Source of the DNA: a virus
IMG/VR virus record: IMGVR_UViG_3300021424_000074
Location: 1-45,804 of that record
DNA length: 45,804 nucleotides
Strand: one strand, 5' to 3'
In this document: positions 16,565 to 26,542 of the stretch, in pieces
Layout of the letters: the number at the start of each line of letters is the position of its first letter
Numbering within the stretch: position 1 is the stretch's first letter
Position numbers and translations under genes: made by a program
The notes under the pieces: generated by a model
Told to the model about the DNA's origin: nothing
What the model saw: only the letters and a program-made list of their open reading frames with translations
Database searches by the model: none

Positions 16565-19500
16565 ATGTCTAAAAAGTATAGGTTTAGAACAAAATTAAAT
16601 CAAGATAGAGAAATAAGATTACATATTGAACAAGATTTCGATATGATAGAAATCTTATCTCTTAAACTTAAACAATCAGATGTTTATACTCGTTTCTGTG
16701 CCGATTATGGTGTGGTTGCTGGTAGGGTAATAGCAAATGGAGGATACGGTGTACCAAACGTATCAATTTCGATATTCGTACCATTAAGTGCGCAAGACGA
16801 AAATAATACAGTCATCTCAACACTATACCCATATAAGAATAGTGGTCAAAAAAACGAAGATGGTTATCGATATAATCTTTTACCATACAAATCAGAGTAT
16901 GGAGGACACACACCTACAGGGACTTTTCCTGACATTGAGGATGTTTTAAAAAGAAAGGAAGTTTTAGAAATATATGAAAAATATTACAAATACACTGTAA
17001 GAACAAATGAAAGTGGTGACTTTATGATTGTTGGTGTTCCATTAGGGATGCAAACAATAGTGATGGACATGGACCTATCTAATATTGGTTGTTTTTCACT
17101 TAGACCTTCAGATTTAGTAAGAATGGGTATGGGTGTTGAATCACAATTTGCTGGCTCACAATTTAGGGCTTCTGAAAACATTGAATCACTCCCACAAATA
17201 ATAAATTCAAGAAAAGATATTGAAGTAGCGTCATTTTGGGGAGAGACCGATATATGTGATGTTGGAATTACAAGGGTTGATTTTGATTTAAGGTCTTTAG
17301 GTATTAATATAGAACCACAGGCGGTTTTTATGGGATCAATGTTTTCCACAACTGAAGAAGATGCTTTAGGGACTAACTGTAAACCAAAATTTGATAGTGG
17401 TAACTTATGCGATTTAGTTAGTGCTCCCGGAAAGATTCTAGCAATCAGACAAACAATATACACAGACACACAAGGATTACCAATTTTAGAAGAATATAAA
17501 TTATCTGATGGAGGTAATGTTATTGATGAAGAAGGGACATGGTTAATTGAAGTACCAATGAATTTGGACTATGTAAGTACCAACGAATTTGGAGAACAAG
17601 TATTATCCAATGACCCTACAGTAGGAATACCAACAAAGGGTAAATACAGATTTAAAATACAATATCAAAATGAAAATTCCGCAACCGCACAAGTCATAAG
17701 AGCAGATTATATAGTACCAAACATAAAAGAATATGGATGGAGAAATTTACCAGGTAGTGATGAAAATGGACCTAATAATTCGAGTTTACAAGAAAAATCA
17801 TATGCATTTAGTTTAGATTGGCAAGACTATGCACAAATAGATCCAATTACTAGTGGGTTTACGACTTTAGGTCAACAAATGATACAAGAGGCGATAAACT
17901 GCGAAGATAGATTTTTCGAATTTAATTTCAATAGAGTTTATACTGTTAGTAGTTTTTTGGATAGATGGAAATGGGGTTATAATAGATCAAGACATTTAGG
18001 TATAAAAGAAATAACCAATAGGGATTGTAGTACAACAACAAACAGGATGCCGGTAAATGACGGTGTTAGAAACTTTGATTTAATATTCTTTTTGTTTAGT
18101 ATACTCATACTTATTTTACATCCAATTTTTATAATAATAATAATTTTATATCATTTTATAATTTGGGCTTATGCTCTATTGGTTGATATAGTAAATGGGT
18201 TTGTTGATTTTGTTAATAGAATTATAATAGGGTTTTGTAGAATGATTAATAGAATAAGAAGTTGGATAGGTTGGTCTCAAAAAGATTGTGAAGATGACAC
18301 AATACCAAGAATCCCCGATAGAACATTTCCAAGAATTTCATTACCGATGATTTCATATCCTGATTGTGACGCTTGTAATTGCGAAACAGTACAAAATCCA
18401 TCACAAGGTTCTCAACCAACAAATGATTTGACATTACAAAGAGTTAACACCAGTTTATTGGCAGATACAAATAGTATAGAATCATGGTCTTGGGCGGAAA
18501 CGTCCGAATATAATAAAATCCAAACCTATTACTGTGACGTTTTTCCAGAAGGTTGTGATGTTACAGAAGACGCGTTCAATTTCGCAATTAGTCAAGGTTT
18601 TGCTGGATTCTCTGGACCAACAACTAATGGTAAAGATAGATTACAAAAAATACCAATAGCCACTTGGCCATCTCAAGATTCTAGAGTTGGTGCTTTAGGG
18701 TTTAACGTATCTTGGGGTCAAAAATTGAACTTAATGAATGCAAGGGCAAGATATCATGGAAATGAGTCTGTTATGACAATAACAGTAAAAAATAAAGACT
18801 TTCAAAATGTAGAACAAGTTTCGGGGCTAATGAAAGATCAACCTTTCATTTTAATTTGTGATACAGGAACAATATCTCAATTAGGTGGTGCCGGTACACT
18901 GTTATCTTTTACGGACATAGATCAAATAAATGATCCTAACTTAACAGGAGGAACTTTAAATCAATTTGGTAATAATGCAGTTACAGGTACAACGGTTCAT
19001 AATAATATTAATTTATCCAACAAGACTCAATATTTTATAGAACCATCATACACGTCTGTTGTAAGTTCTGCAGTACTAAAATTAAAACTCACGGGGTCAT
19101 CACAATCATATAATTTTAAGGGAGGAGTTGAATATTTCCAAGTTATTACTGGTGGTACTTTAGCGAGTTTTGAACAATATTTAACAGGTGAAAGATGGGA
19201 GTCATTTTTAGGTCAATATGTTTATGGTGGTGATATGAAATTTAGATGGGGTAAAGGATGGGGGAGAGAAAAAATTTTTGGCAAAGCACCTGATAATGTT
19301 GTTATAAGTATTTCTTTAGATACCGCCGGTAATATTATCATTGGAGGTAATTTTGTTAAATATGGGACAACAACGACTAATAAAATTGCTAAAATAGATG
19401 ACAACGGTAATTATCTATCATTTAATCCCACAACAGGACTTAATGGAATTGTTTATAAACTAATAACTAATTCATCAGATGAGACCTTTGTTGTTGGTAA

Positions 19501-22500
19501 TTTTACAACATATGGTGGAAGTTCAGTACCAAAAAAAATAATGAAAATAAACGCCGATGGTACTGAAAATACAACTTTCTCAGCGAACGGAGGTGCTGGG
19601 ATTGATTTAACCACAGCCACTTCTAAGGCTAATGATGTTATTGAACAACCGTGGGACGGAAAAATATTAGTTGTAGGTAAATTCAATAAATATAATAACA
19701 CAACAATAACCGGCGATAATATTATTAGACTAAATTCCAACGGTACGATTGATGGTACATTTAACCCGCCGAACGCAAGTACAAGTGAATATAGAAGAGT
19801 TGTAGTGGACAGTAACCCGTCTAGTCCATATTATGGTTATCTTTATGTTGGTGTAAGTTTTTTTAATAACGGCTATGTTAGAAGATTTTTACCCAATGGT
19901 TCTATTGATAATACTTTCCCAATTATTGGTGCAACATTTAATATTGATATTTTAAGTTTGAAAATAGATATTAATAATAAAATTTTAGTTGGGTTTAGTG
20001 GTTCATTTACATTAAATTCTGTAACATATAAAGGTATTATAAGATTAAATACTGACGGAACAGTAGACACAACCTTCAATCAAAATGGGGTTGGTTTCAA
20101 TAATACAGTAAGTGTTAATGCAATTGAAATAGACACTAATAATAATATAGTATTAGGTGGGTCTAGCAACTTCACATATAATGGTATAAGTAGAACCAAT
20201 GTTTTAAGATTATTACCTGACGGGACTTTAGACGGTACATTTGACTACGGACTTAATTTTTCAACATTTACAGGGAAGGTATATGATTTGAAAATTTTAA
20301 GTAATCAAACTATAATTATCGGTGGTTATTTCGGAAGTTCAGTAAGTGTTGCTCAAAAAAATATAAGGTTACTTAATTCTGTTGGTCAAAATCAAGCCGC
20401 ATTTGCTTGGACTAACCCGATACCCCCTCCGCTAACTGCTTGGAACAACGTAGCAAGAGGATACATTGCATATACCTCTGATATTTTCAGAAATTTTGAT
20501 TCACATGAAATCATATTTTTAACAAGAGGTACTGATACATACACACCGAAACAAACAATAGAATATGATTTATCAAGATTATTTAATGCACCAACAGGTA
20601 CTGTCAAAGTCAAAGGTGAGTATTATTTGAATATTCCTATACAAAATAACTCACCATTTGATAATACCGTCCAAACTTGGGCAATACCTGGAGTCACATC
20701 GAACGTTTGGAAAGATAGTCATTTTACACCCGAAAGTCATGATGTTATTAATAATAAAAATCCAGTATTATATCATAAAACTTACAATGATTTTTTGATA
20801 CCACAAAATTCATGGACTGCATTTACAAATAATGCGGTAAAATATTATACGTCAACTGACAAATCTAGACGTACACATAAAGCATATAATGGAGACCAAT
20901 GGGCTCTTGAAAATTTTACATCGGCACCTGGTGTCAATTCCAATGTTAATTATGTGTGGTCAGATGGTAGTAATACGTTAGGTATTTCTTGGACAATCGG
21001 AGATCCCGAAGATATTATTGACCCACTAAACCCTACTTATACTAATAATGTTGTGTATGGTCAAGGGTTTATAGAAGGAGTGTCTGTTATGGCATCAACT
21101 GTGAGTCCGGGAACAACCCAAGATATTGAAGATCCCACATTCTTTGCAAGAATATTTGCACCCTCATATCATTTAGAAAACCCACAAGATGTATTGATAG
21201 ACAACAGACAAAGGTTGGTACTTAGAAGTGATAGATTACCAACATCAACAACGACTGAAGTCACTGGTAATAATTCTTTACCTTTATTTTTAAATGAGGC
21301 GTTTTATATTACTAAGGTTTTTGAAAACGGTGAAACATTTGAACTTAGTATTAGTATTAATCAAACAATTGATAATTCAAATACTCAGGATATCTCAGGA
21401 GACACCCCAAGTGCTATTTCAGATGCAATTATAAATAGTTTATCTTGTGACGGGTTAACGAGTTTAAGTTGTTATAGTGGTTTTGGTGGTAATTTTGGTG
21501 TTATTGCACCATGTGCAGCAAATAATGACGGCAATTTACAAACACAAAGAATCATTGGAGGGTGTTATTATTTTGTACAACCTGAATATTTAAATCAAAG
21601 TTCAATAAATACAGACATACAATTTTTTAAAGAGTGGAGAGCTAGATTTACATTAACATTTGCTGCTTGTAGAGGAGTAATAAGTCACGTATTTCAAAAC
21701 AACTGGATAAATGGATCATTATATGCTTTTTCATTCAAAAAAAAGAACATATTTAATTCTCAAGGTGAACTACAAAACTATAATTATTGTGGGTCAAATA
21801 ATGGGTTGATAAATCCAGTAAGAGAAAATCAAGGACCTATTTTTTATGAAAAAAATAAAAACACTTTTATATATAGATGTACACCTTATGAATATCAAAC
21901 AGATAAATTTATAGGACAAAAACCAAGATATAAAGAATTTTTTGGGTTAGGTGATTGGGTTAATGCGGACTTCAAAGGAATGAATAAAAGAAATATTTAT
22001 TATCCAACGACAATCATGGATTTGGGCCCAAGAGATGAGTTCGCTAAAGAAATATGTTTCAACCCGCAACTTGATGGTTATTTAGTTGAAACAATACAAA
22101 GTTCATCATACAACGACACTAGCGATATATTGTTATTTTTTATTCTTTCAAGGCTCCTTTCAAGTACTTTAGGTAATTTTATAACAACAGGTAATAAACA
22201 ATTGAACGCTCTATTCAGTAGAGAAGAAGATAGGTTAGATGGTGACGTTGTTCAAATGTTTAGTATAAATTCTGAATATGGAATTGTACCATTTAATGAT
22301 GACAATTATAATGATGACGACTTATTTATGTTCGGTGCAGTTAATTCAGAAGGAGACTTAGGACCAACAATTGGGTTATATTTTTCATCTAACACTAGAA
22401 ATAGGATACTTTTAACTCCTGGTATTCAAACATATGGGACTGTTTTACAAAATAATGGATACCCTAAAACACAAAGAGTACCTATGTATAAATGGGAATA

Positions 22501-22831
22501 TGATACTACTTCTAATTTATTTGGAAGTGAATTAAATGAGTGGTATACAGATTTAGAGTCAGGAGGATTTTATTCAATTCCATACCAAAAGATGGGTTAC
22601 AATACTGCGGCATATTTTCAGCCACAAAACGGAACAGGACCATTTAACGGGGCCACTGGGTACATCTTTAATTACGACAGTAACGGTAATCCTAATCAAA
22701 ATGTTTTGGAATGGCCAAATAACCAATCAAATCGTTTTGTGGTTGGTGCACCGTACCATTTTTATTTTGGTTTAGGTAAAGGAAAAACCGCTATGAACAG
22801 ATACATAACTAAGTATATTATAGGAGGATAA
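16565..22831 (+). CDS. Giant baseplate-associated protein with beta-propeller
   Basis: At 2088 residues this is the largest product. It follows the gp6-like gene, where T4 has gp7, and is probably a baseplate wedge component, though I see no clear gp7 similarity. Residues about 50-175 resemble a carboxypeptidase-regulatory-like fold (VVAGRVIANGGYGVPNVSISIFVPL ... ESGDFMIVGVPLG, given here in pieces). Residues about 505-555 contain two long hydrophobic segments (FFLFSILILILHPIFIIIII). Residues 910-1282 form seven delta-60 repeats, probably a beta-propeller. The C-terminal 800 residues are beta-rich and unrecognised. The gene ends with IIGG and TAA overlapping the ATG of the next gene. A Shine-Dalgarno-like AGGAGG precedes that ATG. 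A role in host contact or in sheathing the wedge is inferred. Confidence 0.65.
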   Translation: MSKKYRFRTKLNQDREIRLHIEQDFDMIEILSLKLKQSDVYTRFCADYGVVAGRVIANGGYGVPNVSISIFVPLSAQDENNTVISTLYPYKNSGQKNEDGYRYNLLPYKSEYGGHTPTGTFPDIEDVLKRKEVLEIYEKYYKYTVRTNESGDFMIVGVPLGMQTIVMDMDLSNIGCFSLRPSDLVRMGMGVESQFAGSQFRASENIESLPQIINSRKDIEVASFWGETDICDVGITRVDFDLRSLGINIEPQAVFMGSMFSTTEEDALGTNCKPKFDSGNLCDLVSAPGKILAIRQTIYTDTQGLPILEEYKLSDGGNVIDEEGTWLIEVPMNLDYVSTNEFGEQVLSNDPTVGIPTKGKYRFKIQYQNENSATAQVIRADYIVPNIKEYGWRNLPGSDENGPNNSSLQEKSYAFSLDWQDYAQIDPITSGFTTLGQQMIQEAINCEDRFFEFNFNRVYTVSSFLDRWKWGYNRSRHLGIKEITNRDCSTTTNRMPVNDGVRNFDLIFFLFSILILILHPIFIIIIILYHFIIWAYALLVDIVNGFVDFVNRIIIGFCRMINRIRSWIGWSQKDCEDDTIPRIPDRTFPRISLPMISYPDCDACNCETVQNPSQGSQPTNDLTLQRVNTSLLADTNSIESWSWAETSEYNKIQTYYCDVFPEGCDVTEDAFNFAISQGFAGFSGPTTNGKDRLQKIPIATWPSQDSRVGALGFNVSWGQKLNLMNARARYHGNESVMTITVKNKDFQNVEQVSGLMKDQPFILICDTGTISQLGGAGTLLSFTDIDQINDPNLTGGTLNQFGNNAVTGTTVHNNINLSNKTQYFIEPSYTSVVSSAVLKLKLTGSSQSYNFKGGVEYFQVITGGTLASFEQYLTGERWESFLGQYVYGGDMKFRWGKGWGREKIFGKAPDNVVISISLDTAGNIIIGGNFVKYGTTTTNKIAKIDDNGNYLSFNPTTGLNGIVYKLITNSSDETFVVGNFTTYGGSSVPKKIMKINADGTENTTFSANGGAGIDLTTATSKANDVIEQPWDGKILVVGKFNKYNNTTITGDNIIRLNSNGTIDGTFNPPNASTSEYRRVVVDSNPSSPYYGYLYVGVSFFNNGYVRRFLPNGSIDNTFPIIGATFNIDILSLKIDINNKILVGFSGSFTLNSVTYKGIIRLNTDGTVDTTFNQNGVGFNNTVSVNAIEIDTNNNIVLGGSSNFTYNGISRTNVLRLLPDGTLDGTFDYGLNFSTFTGKVYDLKILSNQTIIIGGYFGSSVSVAQKNIRLLNSVGQNQAAFAWTNPIPPPLTAWNNVARGYIAYTSDIFRNFDSHEIIFLTRGTDTYTPKQTIEYDLSRLFNAPTGTVKVKGEYYLNIPIQNNSPFDNTVQTWAIPGVTSNVWKDSHFTPESHDVINNKNPVLYHKTYNDFLIPQNSWTAFTNNAVKYYTSTDKSRRTHKAYNGDQWALENFTSAPGVNSNVNYVWSDGSNTLGISWTIGDPEDIIDPLNPTYTNNVVYGQGFIEGVSVMASTVSPGTTQDIEDPTFFARIFAPSYHLENPQDVLIDNRQRLVLRSDRLPTSTTTEVTGNNSLPLFLNEAFYITKVFENGETFELSISINQTIDNSNTQDISGDTPSAISDAIINSLSCDGLTSLSCYSGFGGNFGVIAPCAANNDGNLQTQRIIGGCYYFVQPEYLNQSSINTDIQFFKEWRARFTLTFAACRGVISHVFQNNWINGSLYAFSFKKKNIFNSQGELQNYNYCGSNNGLINPVRENQGPIFYEKNKNTFIYRCTPYEYQTDKFIGQKPRYKEFFGLGDWVNADFKGMNKRNIYYPTTIMDLGPRDEFAKEICFNPQLDGYLVETIQSSSYNDTSDILLFFILSRLLSSTLGNFITTGNKQLNALFSREEDRLDGDVVQMFSINSEYGIVPFNDDNYNDDDLFMFGAVNSEGDLGPTIGLYFSSNTRNRILLTPGIQTYGTVLQNNGYPKTQRVPMYKWEYDTTSNLFGSELNEWYTDLESGGFYSIPYQKMGYNTAAYFQPQNGTGPFNGATGYIFNYDSNGNPNQNVLEWPNNQSNRFVVGAPYHFYFGLGKGKTAMNRYITKYIIGG
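19292..20410 (+). repeat. Seven delta-60 repeats (coding), putative beta-propeller
   Basis: Seven units of about 53 residues repeat the pattern of a buried strand, IIIGGNF-like strand, aromatic-Gly turn, IxRLNxDG and TFN. Examples are IIRLNSNGTIDGTFN, IIRLNTDGTVDTTFN and LRLLPDGTLDGTF. This is the delta-60 repeat family known from secreted bacterial proteins. Seven units would close a seven-bladed propeller. At DNA level the units have diverged, so the expansion is old. Confidence 0.8.
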
Positions 22832-24600
22832 TGAGAAAACAAGATGAAATAAGAATTGTTTTAGGAAATAAGAGATATGCAGGTTCCTCTAATCAACCCG
22901 TGCAAATACAATTACCACTTAAAGGTGACGTTAGGAATTTTGTACAAGGTGATAGGTCTAACTTAGTTGATTTACAAGACATTTTTGACAGAGAAAGGCA
23001 AAACTCGACTAAATTTAGACTTGCGGGTAAAATTGTTAATATTTTTGACAACTCAGTTTCAGGTAAAACAAATTATACACCATTCAAAAATAGTCTTTAT
23101 TATGTTAAACCGGAGGTTTCTGTTACTAATAATATATGGCAAGGATTTCCACCTTATCAAGAATTTGAATTTATAAGAGAAACAATGATTAATGGACACG
23201 TTCCTTTTGTTTCTAAAAGTTCAACTACATATAATTGGTCAATTTACACGTCATACGCTTTCAGTAGTACAACGGCACAAACAATGTCATATACAGATGA
23301 AAAATTTAATGTAACAAATACTAATTTCAACGTAGCTGAAGGTATACCGTTTGTTATCAGTAACGGTTCCTTCAACGGGAAAGATCTTGTTTATTTTAAT
23401 TGTGCAACTGAACATAATCTAAGTGCTGGTGAATTTGTTAAACTCAATATTACAATTGATGGTAAAAATGTTTTTCAAGTATTTGATTTAGGTGACGGCA
23501 CATATAATACAGAAAAAAAAATATTTAGCATATATGATTTGAAATTTACTCCTGCTAGTATACAAACAGGGACTTATGGTAATTTTAAAAGAATTATAAC
23601 AATAACAAACAGTGCTGAAACACAATCAAGGTATTATATTAGATTACATAAAATTCTAACTAATCAAGATGAAACTTTTTTAACTAAAATGGCTTTTGAA
23701 AATAATCCGTTTCCTGTTAAGAAAAAATTAGAACTATCTGGACTGACACCCAATAACTTACAAAGAGTTTCAGTAAAAGACGGTAGACAATCTTACGGGT
23801 TTTCAATAAATAAAGACATTGATATTGATAATATTATTGATAATAACGGTAAACCAATTACCGAACTATTTGTAACTATTGTAAATAAAGGATATGGTGG
23901 TTGGTTCAATAATCCAGCATTAGGTGCGAATAGCGCAATTGATATTGGATGGGAGTTTAATATAACAAAAAACCAAAATAACCCTTGGTGGACACATAGC
24001 TCAACAATTAATAAAGACAGCATTCCTTTTTCATTTTACCAAAAAAATAATTATACTTTTTTTTATAATAAGACTTTAAATGTTGGTGATGTGTTGAAAG
24101 GTAGTTTTTGTGAATATAATGATATTGAACAAAAAGAATATGTTTTGTCAGACTTGTTTCATAAATATTCTTTCAATTATTTATTGTTTTCTAATAGTCA
24201 AATTAATCAAAACATACAAATAGGTGGAGGATTTTTGAGCAATATAAATTTGAGTGGGTTATTATCAGATCCAGAATTACCACAAGGTTATTTATATAAA
24301 CCACACTACTCAATACCGATAAAGTCTTTTAGTGATTATATAGAAACTGTACCAATTAATCAAATTAGTGACGTTCCATTTTACGCCTACTATTCAAATG
24401 ACAGTCAGCAATTATTATGGAGAGATATATATGAATTTGGTTTTGTTGATAGTGACGGAATAGGACTCAATTACCCATTTATAAATAACGCACATTACCC
24501 ATTTAAAGAAATATTATTTATGCAATACCCAATAAATAGAGATATTAATGGATTGACGGGATCGATAATAAACCAACCAACAACAGATAACTGTGAATAA
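22831..24600 (+). CDS. Baseplate/tail structural protein, unknown family
   Basis: The 589-residue protein is not recognised. Its ATG overlaps the preceding TAA (TAATG), so it is translationally coupled to the giant baseplate gene. The sequence is rich in Asn, Tyr, Phe and beta-strand-like segments, with no signal peptide, membrane segment or catalytic motif. A DNA-binding or enzymatic role is not suggested. Its start is unusual here in having a good Shine-Dalgarno-like AGGAGG six bases upstream, but those bases also encode the IGG end of the previous protein. It is co-transcribed with three further structural genes. Confidence 0.6.
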   Translation: MRKQDEIRIVLGNKRYAGSSNQPVQIQLPLKGDVRNFVQGDRSNLVDLQDIFDRERQNSTKFRLAGKIVNIFDNSVSGKTNYTPFKNSLYYVKPEVSVTNNIWQGFPPYQEFEFIRETMINGHVPFVSKSSTTYNWSIYTSYAFSSTTAQTMSYTDEKFNVTNTNFNVAEGIPFVISNGSFNGKDLVYFNCATEHNLSAGEFVKLNITIDGKNVFQVFDLGDGTYNTEKKIFSIYDLKFTPASIQTGTYGNFKRIITITNSAETQSRYYIRLHKILTNQDETFLTKMAFENNPFPVKKKLELSGLTPNNLQRVSVKDGRQSYGFSINKDIDIDNIIDNNGKPITELFVTIVNKGYGGWFNNPALGANSAIDIGWEFNITKNQNNPWWTHSSTINKDSIPFSFYQKNNYTFFYNKTLNVGDVLKGSFCEYNDIEQKEYVLSDLFHKYSFNYLLFSNSQINQNIQIGGGFLSNINLSGLLSDPELPQGYLYKPHYSIPIKSFSDYIETVPINQISDVPFYAYYSNDSQQLLWRDIYEFGFVDSDGIGLNYPFINNAHYPFKEILFMQYPINRDINGLTGSIINQPTTDNCE

Positions 24601-25426
24601 TAACTATTTTAGAAAAATACAAACAGTAAATGAACAATTTATCAATATCCCTATTGAGTTAACATTCGATATGGAAGGTAGAGAAGATTTAATAAGTCAA
24701 TGGGATAATCAAGTCATAGAAGAAGTATTAAATCCAATTAATGATTTCGAAATAACAAAATTTGCACACAAAGAGTATTCTGATAATAATATATTAAAAA
24801 CAGCAATAAACTACGAGTTTTATTTTTTTGATTATCTTATTGATTTAACGGCATCCACAATAACAAACTGGAATACCGATTATGAAAACGCATCTTTTAC
24901 TGATAGTGAAATATATTATTTTGCAAATTCATTTAAAGGTAGTTTTTTCAAACTAGATTTTTATGATAATAACATAAGTGAAACACAAACAATTTTATTA
25001 AGTGTAATTATACCGACACAACAAGGACTAAAAGAGACTGGAACTATCGGACCACCACTTAACCAAACACAAGTTGAGGTTAAAAAACCAAAATTTGTTT
25101 TAGACTATTCTGGTGCTGATAAAGAAGGTTTTTATATATATTGGTTAAAAGATAGGGGATATATTGATATAAACGAATTCTATGTAAGTGCTAAATTTTT
25201 TAACGCAAAAAAAGGTCAGTTCGTTAGATTATTAAACACACCACAATCATCTTTTGTTGGTAATAATAGATTTAATATAGATAAAACAGAGTATTTTTAT
25301 TATAAGTACGAATTAAATTATTCAACAAATCAATACGAAGTCTATACTTACGATAATAATATCGGAAATACTCAAAGAGTCGGGACCACAACACCCATAA
25401 CTTGGTATGAATACGCAAACCCATAA
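24593..25426 (+). CDS. Baseplate/tail structural protein, unknown family, GTG start
   Basis: The 277-residue protein starts with GTG at 24593, overlapping the preceding gene by eight bases; no ATG lies nearby, and the frame then gives MNNNYFRKIQTVNEQFINIP. It is a beta-rich, Asn/Tyr-rich protein with no recognised domain. Its TAA overlaps the ATG of the next gene (TAATG). A structural role in the baseplate or tail is inferred from the operon only. An alternative would be that translation reinitiates here after the upstream stop. Confidence 0.6.
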   Translation: MNNNYFRKIQTVNEQFINIPIELTFDMEGREDLISQWDNQVIEEVLNPINDFEITKFAHKEYSDNNILKTAINYEFYFFDYLIDLTASTITNWNTDYENASFTDSEIYYFANSFKGSFFKLDFYDNNISETQTILLSVIIPTQQGLKETGTIGPPLNQTQVEVKKPKFVLDYSGADKEGFYIYWLKDRGYIDINEFYVSAKFFNAKKGQFVRLLNTPQSSFVGNNRFNIDKTEYFYYKYELNYSTNQYEVYTYDNNIGNTQRVGTTTPITWYEYANP

Positions 25427-26508
25427 TGGAATCAGAAAGAATAAATATAATTATATCACCTGAAGTTTTAAAAAAGGATTTGTTTACTTTAAATTATGAT
25501 GGTGAATCATTTGGGTCATATTCTAGAATGTCACAAGTTTTAAGTAGTGGCGAGAACGGTAGTTCAATACTTACAGGACTAACGATACCAATTTTATTTA
25601 CTGAAACGTTTAATGATTTAGGTTTTTACGATGAATTTGACGGGTTTATTGATCAACAAGACACAATAAATAATTTTTTTATATCAGGAAACCCAACATC
25701 ACCTTACCAAGTTGTTATATATAATAGTGCCGGTTTCACAAATAATAATTATTTGGCTCTGTCTAACTATAATATTGAATGGGGTGACGGATCGAGTGCA
25801 AGCACAGTAAACATAAAACAAAATATACAAGTACATTATTATACACCAACACCTCAAACATACACTATCAAAATGACTCAAAATAATATTTGGGGAACTA
25901 CTGAGGTGATAAAATATGTTACACTACCATTTACCGGAGTTACTGTAGATAATGTTTTAGGTAATGTAACATTTACACAACAAGGTGGTAAGTGGTCAGG
26001 AATACCTTTGAATTATAACTATATTTTTACAGGAGATAGTAATAATAATGTCTCATCTCATTATTCAAGTGGCTATACACAAGTTCCTTTTATTGTCTCA
26101 GGATTTACAAACTCTAAACTAAATAGTCTTAGAAGATGGGGACCTAACCCATTTACCGTTGGTTATTTTATGAATGTTGGGAAAAATAATATAGGTTATG
26201 TTGAAGAAATAACCACCGATTATACAGCATACACAATTAATGATATAAGTTATTTTGATTTTAAAAATAAAACAACAATATATTTTGTTAATTCTTCAGG
26301 GTTTACTTCTTTAGATTTAATAGCTTCGGGATTAACTAAAAATGAATTATTACTTGACTTTGTTGCAGATCCAGAAATCAGATCTGATGTTTATGTTGAA
26401 AGAGGTAAATATTCAGGTTTTGAACAACTACAAAGACTTGGTGAGGTTGACAACATTGGAGACTTAACAAGGTATGGTTATGGATTTTTCAAAATAAAAA
26501 CAACATAA
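25426..26508 (+). CDS. Structural protein with PKD-like domain
   Basis: The 360-residue protein has one recognisable part: around residues 108-165 the segment IEWGDGSSAS followed by VHYYTPTPQTYTIKMTQN fits the PKD domain (W-x-D-G ... H-x-Y ... G/Q-x-Y-x-I-x-L), an immunoglobulin-like fold often used for surface interaction. The rest is beta-rich and unrecognised. It is coupled to the preceding gene by a TAATG overlap, and 34 bp separate it from the next gene. The likely role is a baseplate or tail structural component, maybe exposed on the virion. Confidence 0.6.
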   Translation: MESERINIIISPEVLKKDLFTLNYDGESFGSYSRMSQVLSSGENGSSILTGLTIPILFTETFNDLGFYDEFDGFIDQQDTINNFFISGNPTSPYQVVIYNSAGFTNNNYLALSNYNIEWGDGSSASTVNIKQNIQVHYYTPTPQTYTIKMTQNNIWGTTEVIKYVTLPFTGVTVDNVLGNVTFTQQGGKWSGIPLNYNYIFTGDSNNNVSSHYSSGYTQVPFIVSGFTNSKLNSLRRWGPNPFTVGYFMNVGKNNIGYVEEITTDYTAYTINDISYFDFKNKTTIYFVNSSGFTSLDLIASGLTKNELLLDFVADPEIRSDVYVERGKYSGFEQLQRLGEVDNIGDLTRYGYGFFKIKTT

Positions 26509-26522
26509 AAAACTCAATAAAC

Positions 26523-26536
26523 TCTATTTATAAATA
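26523..26536 (+). promoter_or_regulatory. Late-promoter-like motif with exact TATAAATA
   Basis: TCTATTTATAAATA includes TATAAATA (26529-26536), the exact -10 element of T4 late promoters, six bases before the ATG of the 302-residue gene. It is in the 34-bp gap after the PKD protein gene. Confidence 0.45.
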
Positions 26537-26542
26537 AAAAAC

